A stretch of 5,093 nucleotides of DNA from Planctomycetota bacterium (GTDB lineage: Bacteria; Planctomycetota; Phycisphaerae; Phycisphaerales; SM1A02): positions 1 through 5,093 of the forward strand of contig JAPULD010000299.1 in NCBI GenBank assembly GCA_027295365.1. Direction: 5' to 3'. Of the stretch, positions 1 to 5,093 are shown piece by piece. The translations under genes and the position numbers were made by a program. The notes below the pieces were generated by a model, which ran no database searches, had not been told where the DNA came from, and saw nothing but the letters and a program-made list of their open reading frames with translations. How positions within the stretch are numbered: the first letter of the stretch is position 1; each line of letters opens with the position of its first letter.

Positions 1-995
1 TCCGCGATCTGGCAGGCGTCGGGAACTCCATTCCCGTCGCAATCTTCTCCGATGCCGTAGAGGTTGATCTCGTCGGGATCGAACAGTGTGTTGTTGTTGC
101 AATCCTGGCATCCGTCCGGAATGCCGTTGCCGTCGACGTCCGGTCCCGTGGTCGTGCAGGCGCAAAGGCCCCCGAACGTCTCGAAGATGTCGTCTTTGAC
201 TCGATCCGCGAAATCGTTGGTTTCAATTTGCAGGTTCGGATTCTGAAAGGTATGCGCATCAAATGCATTTCCGTTTGTTCGATTGTCACTGTTCACGGAC
301 GTGGCCATTGACAGATCATTCGCCAACATCACGATGCAATCATGGGACTCACTCATCATTTGGCCCAGCATGATTACCGGGGCCACGATGACGTTGTATT
401 GCAGGTTCGCGTTGAACGCCGCGTTGATCGCATCGTTGATCGACACTCGATCGACCGGAACCGGAAAGACGGTCTCGCAATCAATCGACGCATCGCCGAG
501 GAAAGGCCCCTCGTCGGCCACCGGAATGATCAACCGAACGGCGTTCTCTCGCCAGGGAAATCGATCGGCTATGATCGACACGGCTTCCCCCCAACTCTCG
601 TTGTGGTTAGGCGCTTCTTCCAAATATCGGGGCGGATCGGATTGTGGCACGCGAGCGTGATATTTTGGAGGACTGGCTGAATTGGGACTTCCCAGCATGT
701 TCAGCACGTTGAATTGTTCAAGATCACCGATGCACGTGATGCAACTCGGGCAGAACAAACTTTCGTTGATGATACCCAGCTTCGTCACTTCAACGTCAAA
801 ATCCAATGCCAGACGATTCGCAATCCACCCCATGATGTCACAGGCGTCATTGCTCAGCCCGCTCATGGATTGCGAAGTATCCATGACGAAGACCAGATCG
901 ACCGAATTACAGACCTGCCCATGGGATTGCTGGGTCATGGACAAAAGACTGCCGGTCAGGACGGCGGCGCAACAGTATTTGAATTTTTCGGACAT
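1..995 (-). CDS. Secreted von Willebrand factor A domain protein with DGNGIPD-type repeats (3' part beyond window)
   Basis: The frame opens at ATG (993-995) and stays open for 331 codons to the window edge, so the C-terminus is missing. The start is backed by an AAAGGAAG Shine-Dalgarno-like sequence a few bases upstream. Residues 1-26 look like a Sec signal peptide: Lys near the start, a hydrophobic CCAAVLTGSLLSM core, and likely cleavage near SHG-Q. A VWA domain follows at about 31-275. Strand 1 ends in FVMDTSQSMSG, whose D39-T-S41-Q-S43 is a perfect metal-binding (MIDAS) DxSxS motif. A later IIPVADEGP segment puts D161 where the third MIDAS acid is expected. The domain is rich in Cys (C82, C85, C88, C173, C220), suggesting disulfides outside the cytoplasm. 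From 286 onward come calcium-loop-like repeats: DVDGNGIPDGCQ (286-297), a degenerate unit (298-310), and DCDGNGVPDACQ (318-329). Such repeats resemble thrombospondin type 3 or dockerin-like loops and are abundant in secreted planctomycete proteins. The likely role is metal-dependent adhesion or protein binding at the cell surface; the ligand is unknown. Confidence 0.88.
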   Translation of the reverse strand, partial: MSEKFKYCCAAVLTGSLLSMTQQSHGQVCNSVDLVFVMDTSQSMSGLSNDACDIMGWIANRLALDFDVEVTKLGIINESLFCPSCITCIGDLEQFNVLNMLGSPNSASPPKYHARVPQSDPPRYLEEAPNHNESWGEAVSIIADRFPWRENAVRLIIPVADEGPFLGDASIDCETVFPVPVDRVSINDAINAAFNANLQYNVIVAPVIMLGQMMSESHDCIVMLANDLSMATSVNSDNRTNGNAFDAHTFQNPNLQIETNDFADRVKDDIFETFGGLCACTTTGPDVDGNGIPDGCQDCNNNTLFDPDEINLYGIGEDCDGNGVPDACQIA

Positions 996-1008
996 TTCTC
1001 TTCCTTTG
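996..1008 (-). promoter_or_regulatory. Ribosome binding site of the VWA protein gene
   Basis: Read on the minus strand, the sequence before the ATG is ACAAAGGAAGAGAA. The AAAGGA core is complementary to the 16S 3' end and its GGA sits about 7 bases before the start codon, which supports the ATG at 995 as the true start. Confidence 0.6.
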
Positions 1009-1020
1009 TGATTGCAACAC

Positions 1021-1110
1021 TCAATTCACTCTTCCGTTGATCAGGATGCGATCGGCATCGGGATTGAATCGAGCTTCAGAAAACGCCTCTTTTCGGCGAG
1101 CCTTCTTCAT
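1021..1110 (-). CDS. Possible 29-residue upstream ORF in the VWA leader
   Basis: An ATG at 1108-1110 opens a 29-codon frame ending in TGA (1021-1023), 25 bases before the VWA start codon. The peptide is very basic at its N-terminus (MKKARRKEAF) and ends ADRILINGRVN. It has no clear Shine-Dalgarno sequence; a small GTTCC-GCTT-GGAAC inverted repeat lies just upstream at 1112-1125. It could be a leader peptide translated just ahead of the VWA gene, or a chance ORF. I recognise no family, and chance is more likely. Confidence 0.15.
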   Translation of the reverse strand: MKKARRKEAFSEARFNPDADRILINGRVN

Positions 1111-1452
1111 CGTTCCGCTTGGAACATCTCACCCAAGAGCCTGCCTCGCCCATGAACAAGACGTTCCGGATCAATCCCCATCTGGGCGCACCGGACACCC
1201 GAACCAACACGGCGTGGTTTCGACCAATCCTTTCATGCCAGATACTCTTCCCCCCCCCCAGCCTCATGAAGCCTTCCAAGAGCAACACTCAACCGTCTCT
1301 TTCTGTGGCATCCTCCTTTCGCATGTCCTCCTTTGCATCCGGTCCCGTGGGTGCTTCCCGGCACTGTTCTCGACGACCGATTCAATCTCATTCCGAATGA
1401 AGAACTAGGAAAATTCGGCTCTCCGATTTGTTCGACTGGCCTCTTCCCATGA

Positions 1453-1469
1453 ATGAATTCGTAATTCAT
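1453..1469. repeat. Short perfect hairpin ATGAATT-CGT-AATTCAT
   Basis: A 7-bp perfect stem with a 3-base loop, AT-rich and without a following T run, so not a classical terminator. An alternative 7-bp pairing, CATGAAT (1448-1454) with ATTCATG (1464-1470), uses the same bases. It could be an operator-like palindrome or a chance structure; no gene start lies beside it. Confidence 0.3.
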
Positions 1470-1621
1470 GAGCACCGACCGACATCAAATCCCACATGAA
1501 ACTAAAATAACTTGAACGACTCGAGAACCAACGAACCAGGAAAATGACGGTGCCAAATCGGTCTTCATGCCCATGGCAAGAAAAAGATTCGATGGGTCGT
1601 CAAAACACGCAAGATCCTGCC

Positions 1622-1648
1622 CCCGTATGAGTTCATTATTCAGCCCAA
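1622..1648 (+). repeat. Left terminal inverted repeat of the insertion sequence
   Basis: It reads CCCGTATGAGTTCATT followed by ATTCAGCCCAA. It matches the reverse complement of 2816-2842 except at repeat positions 9, 15, 20 and 25. It lies directly downstream of the transposase stop codon. Confidence 0.82.
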
Positions 1649-1651
1649 GCA

Positions 1652-2725
1652 TTACGCTGCTCTCCGGTAATAGTAGTTCAACATGCCGCCAAGTCGTTCT
1701 CGGCGATCAACTGTGCCAGATAGCTGCCCCGCCACATGCGCGGGCGCGACCAATCGGTTCTTCAGCCCCTGGTGATTCCGTTCGAGATGATAATGCTCCA
1801 TGTACTCACCAATCGTTGTCCGGAGATGCCGCTCCCCGAAAAAGATCATGCGGCTCAAGCATTCTGACTTGATCGAACGCACGAATCGTTCCGCGTAGGC
1901 GTTGAGATCAGGGCTTCGGGGAGGCAGCCGTACAACGGTCACACCCGATGACCTGAAGATGTTCCGGAATGCCTGTGTGTACAGTGGATCTCGATCAGTG
2001 ATCAGGTACTGATGAATACGCAGATATCCGTCGAATGGATCTGCTAGATTCCTTGCCATCTGCTCGCTCCAATTCCCATTTGGAGTTGCCGAGATGCCCG
2101 CGATCTGGACACGCCTCGTGGCCAGATCGATGACGAAGAACACGTAGAAACGTGTGAGTCCTCTGAACGTCCACACCTCGACGGTCAAGAAGTCGGCGGC
2201 CGCGATCGTTCCCCAGTGCGCCTTCAAGAACTTCTTCCAGGACGTGCGTTTGCCTCGTTCAGGAGACGGCTCAATCCCATGCTCTTTCAGAGTCCGCCGA
2301 ATCGCGCTCCGGCTGACCTGATGCCCGATGTTGGCGAGGGCGCCTTGAATCCGGTTATACCCCCACCGTTCATTCTCTCGCGCCATACGCAAAATCAGCC
2401 CCCGGATCCGATCCATGATCCTCGGACGCCCAGGTCGTCGCCTCCCACTACTGTCGTACTTCTTTGCGATCAGCTGTCGATGCCAGCGGAGAATCGTATC
2501 CGGGGTCACGATCGAGCAAACCTCCGCCAAGCGACGCCGGCCCAGCGTTTTGCCCATGGCAGCCAGTCGTCTGCGTTGATCATCATTGAGCCGAACTCGT
2601 TTCCTTCCGATCTTCTCGAGAAGAACCCGATTCTCCTCTCTCAAATAGTCAATGACTTGCTGTTGGTGTCTTGACATCCAACCAGCGACAATCACAGCCA
2701 AGAGTTGCCAGGGTACAGCGTTCAT
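1652..2725 (-). CDS. Full-length DDE transposase with integrase core domain (357 aa)
   Basis: This enzyme would catalyse cutting and strand transfer of the surrounding insertion sequence. The N-terminal part (about 15-100) is helical and basic: an EENRVLLEKIG segment, then a helix-turn-helix-like region ending TPDTILRWHRQLIAKKY, the usual DNA-end-binding part of this family. RRRPGRPR (95-102) is a basic linker. The rve/RNase H-like core spans about 170-325. Its catalytic acids are D178 (AAADFLTVEVW), D244 (LITDRDPLY) and E279 (NAYAERF), with 34 residues between the last two, as expected for a DD(34-35)E enzyme. The C-terminus GGMLNYYYRRAA is typical of the group. Length is normal and there is no frameshift. 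The ATG at 2723-2725 is the first in-frame start after a stop codon; no clear Shine-Dalgarno sequence precedes it, so expression may be weak. M17 is an alternative start. Confidence 0.92.
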   Translation of the reverse strand: MNAVPWQLLAVIVAGWMSRHQQQVIDYLREENRVLLEKIGRKRVRLNDDQRRRLAAMGKTLGRRRLAEVCSIVTPDTILRWHRQLIAKKYDSSGRRRPGRPRIMDRIRGLILRMARENERWGYNRIQGALANIGHQVSRSAIRRTLKEHGIEPSPERGKRTSWKKFLKAHWGTIAAADFLTVEVWTFRGLTRFYVFFVIDLATRRVQIAGISATPNGNWSEQMARNLADPFDGYLRIHQYLITDRDPLYTQAFRNIFRSSGVTVVRLPPRSPDLNAYAERFVRSIKSECLSRMIFFGERHLRTTIGEYMEHYHLERNHQGLKNRLVAPAHVAGQLSGTVDRRERLGGMLNYYYRRAA

Positions 2726-2738
2726 GGCCCGAATCTAC

Positions 2739-2804
2739 TGAATTTCAATCCAATTCTGGGCTCTTGGAAGCCTCTCCACGAGCTATTCAAGTCCTTGAAA
2801 TTCA
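2739..2804. repeat. 10-bp perfect inverted repeat in the transposase leader
   Basis: TGAATTTCAA (2739-2748) and TTGAAATTCA (2795-2804) are exact reverse complements separated by 46 bases. They lie between the right terminal repeat and the transposase start. They could be sites for transposase or a repressor, or could form an mRNA stem that sequesters the transposase start, a common way for insertion sequences to limit their expression. The symmetry is directly visible; the role is inferred. Confidence 0.5.
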
Positions 2805-2815
2805 ATGAGATACAG

Positions 2816-2842
2816 TTAGGCTAAATATTGAACCCATACGGG
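2816..2842 (-). repeat. Right terminal inverted repeat of the insertion sequence
   Basis: On the minus strand it reads CCCGTATGGGTTCAAT followed by ATTTAGCCTAA, pairing with 1622-1648 at 23 of 27 positions. The first codons of the rightward open frame that starts at 2828 (TTG, then N-P-Y-G-R) are made of this repeat, which places the junction with the truncated transposase at about 2842/2843. Confidence 0.82.
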
Positions 2843-3679
2843 CGGTCATGTCTTGTTCTGGTCAAGCCGGACACTGTGGTCAGATGGCACCGAATGGGTT
2901 TTCGTCTCTACTGGCGTTGGCTTTCCAAACCAAAGCGAACGGGGCGACCGAAAGTTCCGCTTGAAGTCAGAGAGCTCATTCGGCGAATGTCACGCGAGAA
3001 TTCGACCTGGGGCGTACCACGGATCAAGGATGAGCTGGCTTTGCTTGGCAATGAAGTCGCCGAATCCACGATCAGGAAGTACAGAATTCGCAGCTCGAAG
3101 CCGCCGTCCCAGACGTGGCGGTCATTCCTGAACAACCACGCAAATGACATCGCCGCGATCGACTTCTTCACCGTCCCTAGGTTCACTTTTCGAGTGCTCT
3201 ACTGTTTCATTGTGCTTCGCCATGATCGGCGCACAATTGTTCACTTCAACGTCACGGAACATCCGACGGCCGCATGGACCGCACAACAGATCATTGAAGC
3301 CTTCCCCTTCGATGAAGCTCCAAAATATCTGATCCGTGATCGTGATGGCATATATGGCAACCAGGTCCGTTCTCGGATCAAGCATTTGGGAATCATGGAA
3401 GTCGTAACCTCGCCACGCTCACCCTGGCAGAACCCGTTCGCGGAGCGTGTGATCGGCTCAATTCGACGAGAGTGTCTCGATCATGTCATCGTCCTCAACG
3501 AAGCACACTTGATTCGGATCCTCTCGGAATACATCGACTACTACCACACGGTACGTCCTCACCAGTCCCTGGATCACAATGCTCCATTTCCTCGGATCAT
3601 CGAATCTCCAGATAATGGCCGAGTCGTGGCCGAACCGATCCTCGGTGGTTTGCATCACCGATACCGACGTGCCGCTTGA
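2828..3679 (+). pseudogene. 5'-truncated DDE transposase of a second insertion sequence
   Basis: The frame opens at a TTG inside the right repeat of the neighbouring element, so its first residues (about MNPYGR) are not native. True family sequence begins at CLVLVKPDTVVRWHRMGF, which in intact relatives is preceded by roughly 80 residues; from memory they are about 350-370 aa, against 283 here. What remains is the end of the helix-turn-helix region, a KRTGRPK linker (36-42), and a complete rve core with D112 (AAIDFFTVP), D171 (IRDRDGIY) and E206 (NPFAERVIG), 34 residues between the last two. The conserved tail GGLHHRYRRAA is present. Catalytic residues are intact, but the loss of the DNA-binding N-terminus, native promoter and left end should make it inactive. 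It belongs to a different family from the 357-aa enzyme: only the general core pattern and the YRRAA end are shared. Confidence 0.85.
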
Positions 3680-3690
3680 CTGAACAGATT
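2843..3690 (+). mobile_element. Remnant of a second insertion sequence, left end missing
   Basis: This is defined by the truncated transposase that begins at the right end of the intact element. The left terminus and the first part of the gene are absent both here and in the sequence left of the intact element (1-1621). The right end could not be fixed: it should lie within some tens of bases after the stop codon at 3679, but with no partner repeat there is nothing to align. The end coordinate is a guess. Confidence 0.6.
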
Positions 3691-3952
3691 ATTCGGTAAT
3701 TGCAATGGTTCTTTCCCATGGTTGTCTTGTGCGCAGTCACTTGGATTAGAGCTTTTCATCATGGAGCATCGCAAAACGGGTTGCTGATCTATTGCAACTC
3801 TCACTCCAATATCCAACTGACCTTTGCAAAACCACTCAAAGTGCTACCGGATGGAGTTTTCGCCATGGACAGGGAGCAAATCCGAACAAATCAGGGCGCA
3901 AAACAGGGCGCGCCGGAGCAAAAAGGTTGGAATCACTCTTCCCCAAAAACAG
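3680..3952. other. Intergenic segment with a possible integrase tail
   Basis: No intact gene is visible. A plus-strand frame through 3700-3966, opening at TTG without a ribosome site, contains HSNIQLTFAKPLKVLPDG and then a hydrophilic tail with TNQGAKQGAPEQKG. The first part resembles the end of the catalytic domain of tyrosine recombinases (RHSxxxLTxxxY...LP) with the middle and the catalytic Tyr lost, and the GA-rich tail resembles C-termini of such integrases. The position beside the 3' end of a tRNA gene fits. An 8-bp direct repeat, CAGGGCGC, occurs at 3892-3899 and 3904-3911. The resemblance is short and could be chance. Confidence 0.3.
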
Positions 3953-3986
3953 AAAAACCCCGCTGACGCGGTCGTCAATGGGGTTT
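3953..3986 (-). terminator. Rho-independent terminator after tRNA-Thr
   Basis: On the minus strand, just after the tRNA, the sequence folds as AAACCCC - A - TTGACG - ACCG - CGTCAG - C - GGGGTTT and continues into TTTTTCTGTTTTTG. The stem has one 1x1 mismatch and a 4-base loop, and is followed by a strong T run. On the opposite strand only TTTC follows the stem, so it mainly ends the tRNA transcript. Confidence 0.85.
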
Positions 3987-3993
3987 CAGGACA

Positions 3994-4066
3994 AGCCACC
4001 CAGCGGACTCGAACCGCTGACCTGAGCTTTACGAAAGCTCCGCTCTACCAACTGAGCTAGGGTGGC
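3994..4066 (-). tRNA. tRNA-Thr (anticodon CGU, reads ACG)
   Basis: The minus strand folds into a perfect cloverleaf. The acceptor stem is GCCACCC/GGGTGGC (4060-4066 with 3995-4001). The D arm is GCTC-AGTTGGTA-GAGC. The anticodon stem is GAGCT/AGCTC with loop TTCGTAA, giving anticodon CGT at 34-36. The variable loop is AGGTC, and the T arm is AGCGG-TTCGAGT-CCGCT. All stems are fully paired. The discriminator base is T (3994), followed by TGTCC, so the 3' CCA is not encoded and must be added by tRNA nucleotidyltransferase. It is a single gene with its own promoter and terminator, carried on the same strand as the flanking chromosomal genes. Confidence 0.97.
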
Positions 4067-4078
4067 GATGCGTGGGGC

Positions 4079-4107
4079 ACAGTAGCAAGGCAATGTGATC
4101 GGGGCAA
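4079..4107 (-). promoter_or_regulatory. Sigma-70-type promoter of tRNA-Thr
   Basis: On the minus strand, TTGCCC (4102-4107) is a good -35 and TACTGT (4079-4084) a plausible -10, separated by exactly 17 bp. The -10 ends 12 bases before the tRNA 5' end, so transcription should start only about five bases upstream of the mature tRNA. Confidence 0.65.
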
Positions 4108-4187
4108 CACGACCACCTTTGATGACTCGCTTCATCTTGGCAAGCCAGCCATTTCCCGATCGTATTGGCGTGCGTTGCTGCGTCGAA

Positions 4188-5093
4188 TCAACGAGGGATC
4201 AATTGTACGGCGGTCGTCGCCGGCAGATTCAATGCACCGTGGACACGGGCTGCCGCTTCGGCGATGTCGCCATCACTGTTCATGATCAGGTCAACGAGGG
4301 CGTCGATGTGGCGAGGTTCGGCCATGTTGCCATATTGCTTGACGGAAGCCGCCACGCGCTCCAACAGATCGATCTGCTGTTCGTCATCGTTCACCAGGGA
4401 CGCGTCAAAGAGTTTTCGTTGGGCCTGATGGTCGGGCATGAGCGCCAGGATATCAGCGATCAACAAGCGGGTGCCGCCATACCGGGTATCCAGGGCGTCC
4501 CGAAGGGCGGGCAACGCATCGGAAATGTTGAACACTTCATTGTTTGAAATTGCGATGTCACGCAACGCGCTCATCGACTCGATGGCATAGATTTCCGCTT
4601 CGGCCTCGGTCATGCGCCCCCCGGCGGCGCGATTCAACAGATCCTCGATCACGCTGCTCAGCACCTCGTCACCGATACCGGCACGAACGACGGAAATGCG
4701 AGGATGACTTCGATACTCCGCCGTCAAGGCAGGTCGATCGACGCCCGTGGCAAGGAGAAGCAAGGGTGCGACCGCGGTCTTGGCAATCTGCTGAAGCTGT
4801 TCCACGACATCCTGCATCTGACTGGCCGAAGTTCTTTGTACGACGATGAGATCGACGCCCGTGGAATCGTTGATGGCGCTCGTGACTTCCCGAACCGAAG
4901 CGCCACTGCCCACAATGCTGAATCCGAGGGCTTGCAGGCGATTCACGTGATTGAGCTGATCCTCCCGATCATCCGCGATCACCAATGCAAAGGATTGGTT
5001 GCCACTGCGTACGGCGGATGACAACAGCGGAACGATTCGGAAATCGCCATCAAAATTCTGTTTCGGCAACGCCTTGGCCAAAGTCAGCGAGGA
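4188..5093 (-). CDS. C-terminal part of a pseudo-receiver and HEAT-like helical repeat protein (5' end beyond window)
   Basis: The frame is open to the right edge (301 residues plus TGA at 4188-4190). A TTG at 5079-5081 is in frame but has no ribosome site, and coding-like sequence continues above it, so the real start is probably outside the window. Numbering from the edge, residues about 35-155 alternate strands and helices like a response-regulator receiver domain: FALVIADD (acids D41, D42), GVDLIVVQ, APLLLLAT (T116), ISVVRAG. The phosphate-accepting Asp expected near the end of strand 3 is Q86 and the usual Lys of strand 5 is R137, so phosphorylation is unlikely. Residues about 160-290 are wholly helical (AEIYAIESMSALRDI, DALPALRDAL, GGTRLLIADILALM, RHIDALVDLIM), resembling HEAT-type repeats. 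No signal peptide or membrane segment is visible in this part. A scaffold or signalling role by protein contacts is possible, but I cannot name a function. The intergenic distance to the tRNA gene is 121 bases, with no obvious terminator. Confidence 0.8.
   Translation of the reverse strand, partial: SSLTLAKALPKQNFDGDFRIVPLLSSAVRSGNQSFALVIADDREDQLNHVNRLQALGFSIVGSGASVREVTSAINDSTGVDLIVVQRTSASQMQDVVEQLQQIAKTAVAPLLLLATGVDRPALTAEYRSHPRISVVRAGIGDEVLSSVIEDLLNRAAGGRMTEAEAEIYAIESMSALRDIAISNNEVFNISDALPALRDALDTRYGGTRLLIADILALMPDHQAQRKLFDASLVNDDEQQIDLLERVAASVKQYGNMAEPRHIDALVDLIMNSDGDIAEAAARVHGALNLPATTAVQLIPR

Larger units (their letters stand above)
996..1621. other. Intergenic stretch without a convincing gene
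   Basis: These roughly 620 bases lie between the VWA gene and the left end of the insertion sequence. Open frames on both strands show no recognisable domain, no good start context and low-complexity Arg/Ser/Pro-rich translations. The 5' part (about 1000-1200) must hold the promoter and leader of the VWA gene, but I could not pick a convincing -35/-10 pair. Minor structures are a 29-codon ORF on the minus strand (1021-1110), a C10 run (1250-1259), a doubled CCTCCTTT motif (1312-1319 and 1327-1334) and a hairpin at 1453-1469. The stretch does not encode the missing N-terminus of the truncated transposase found beyond the insertion sequence. Confidence 0.6.
1622..2842 (-). mobile_element. Complete insertion sequence with a single DDE transposase gene
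   Basis: The element is bounded by 27-bp imperfect terminal inverted repeats (1622-1648 and 2816-2842, 23 of 27 positions identical) and holds one full-length transposase reading leftward. Total length is about 1221 bp, normal for a one-gene element with an integrase-core (rve) transposase of the IS481/IS3-like superfamily. The transposase stop codon lies 3 bases inside the left repeat. Outer boundaries may be off by a few bases: identity stops at CCC-GTATG, and the bases beyond differ between ends. I see no matching target-site duplication in the flanks (ATCCTGCC on the left, CGGTCATG on the right). Its right end cuts into a second transposase gene, so it arrived after that one. The intact frame and good repeats suggest it moved fairly recently and may still be active. 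Confidence 0.8.

Noticed and set aside
283..1040. Plus-strand ORFs of 108-125 codons across 283-1040
   Set aside because: They lie antisense to the VWA gene, whose frame has a signal peptide, MIDAS motif and repeats. Their translations have no domain and no ribosome sites.
2216..2674. Plus-strand 152-codon ORF inside the first insertion sequence
   Set aside because: It is antisense to the intact transposase, and its Pro/Arg/Ser-rich translation is a shadow of the coding strand.
1622..3690. A single composite element bounded by two copies of the same insertion sequence
   Set aside because: The two transposases belong to different families, and the terminal repeat pair brackets only the first. 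No third repeat copy was found near 3680-3990.
3792..4060. Plus-strand ORFs ending in PPSGLEPLT or TRTADLSFTKAPLYQLS
   Set aside because: These endings are translations of the antisense strand of the tRNA (the GLEP motif comes from its T arm), a well-known false-gene signature.
4095..5021. Plus-strand ORFs of 87-150 codons at the right end
   Set aside because: They are antisense to the 301-residue pseudo-receiver/helical protein, which has clear secondary-structure periodicity and coding-like composition.
5079..5081. TTG at 5079-5081 as the start of the right-edge gene
   Set aside because: The frame is open above it to the window edge, no Shine-Dalgarno sequence precedes it, and the domain would start without its usual upstream region.
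1..5093. CRISPR array, toxin-antitoxin pair, reverse transcriptase or other defence system
   Set aside because: No regularly spaced repeats and no frames with nuclease, RT or toxin motifs were seen; the only enzymes recognised are transposases.

Overview
The window looks like chromosomal DNA of a planctomycete-type bacterium (Planctomycetota, possibly the Phycisphaerae or a relative). The main clue is the protein at the left edge. It joins a von Willebrand A domain to Asp/Asn/Gly-rich repeats of the form D-x-D-G-N-G-(I/V)-P-D-x-C-Q, a pattern very common in secreted proteins of that phylum. The two transposase families and the pseudo-receiver protein at the right edge fit this placement, but it remains an inference.

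Layout: (1) 1-995, minus strand: the N-terminal 331 codons of a secreted VWA protein that runs off the left edge. (2) 996-1621: about 620 bases with no convincing gene; it holds a possible short upstream ORF, a run of ten C, a doubled CCTCCTTT motif and a small hairpin. (3) 1622-2842: an apparently complete insertion sequence with 27-bp imperfect terminal inverted repeats (23/27 identical) and one intact 357-aa DDE transposase on the minus strand. (4) 2843 to about 3680: the 5'-truncated remains of a second, different DDE transposase on the plus strand, cut exactly at the right end of the first element. (5) about 3680-3952: intergenic, with a weak trace of what may be the C-terminal tail of a tyrosine recombinase. 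(6) 3953-4107, minus strand: a complete tRNA-Thr(CGU) unit with promoter, 73-nt gene and intrinsic terminator. (7) 4188-5093, minus strand: the C-terminal 301 residues of a protein with a degenerate response-regulator-like domain followed by a helical (HEAT-like) region, running off the right edge.

The tRNA, VWA and pseudo-receiver genes all lie on the minus strand and look like resident chromosome. The block at about 1622-3680 is accessory DNA lodged between them, next to the 3' end of a tRNA gene, a usual landing site for integrative elements. The transposases have no visible functional link to the flanking genes. I see no clear new defence or metabolic system. The points most worth following are the nested and truncated insertion sequences with one missing flank, the possible integrase scar by the tRNA, and the two edge proteins.
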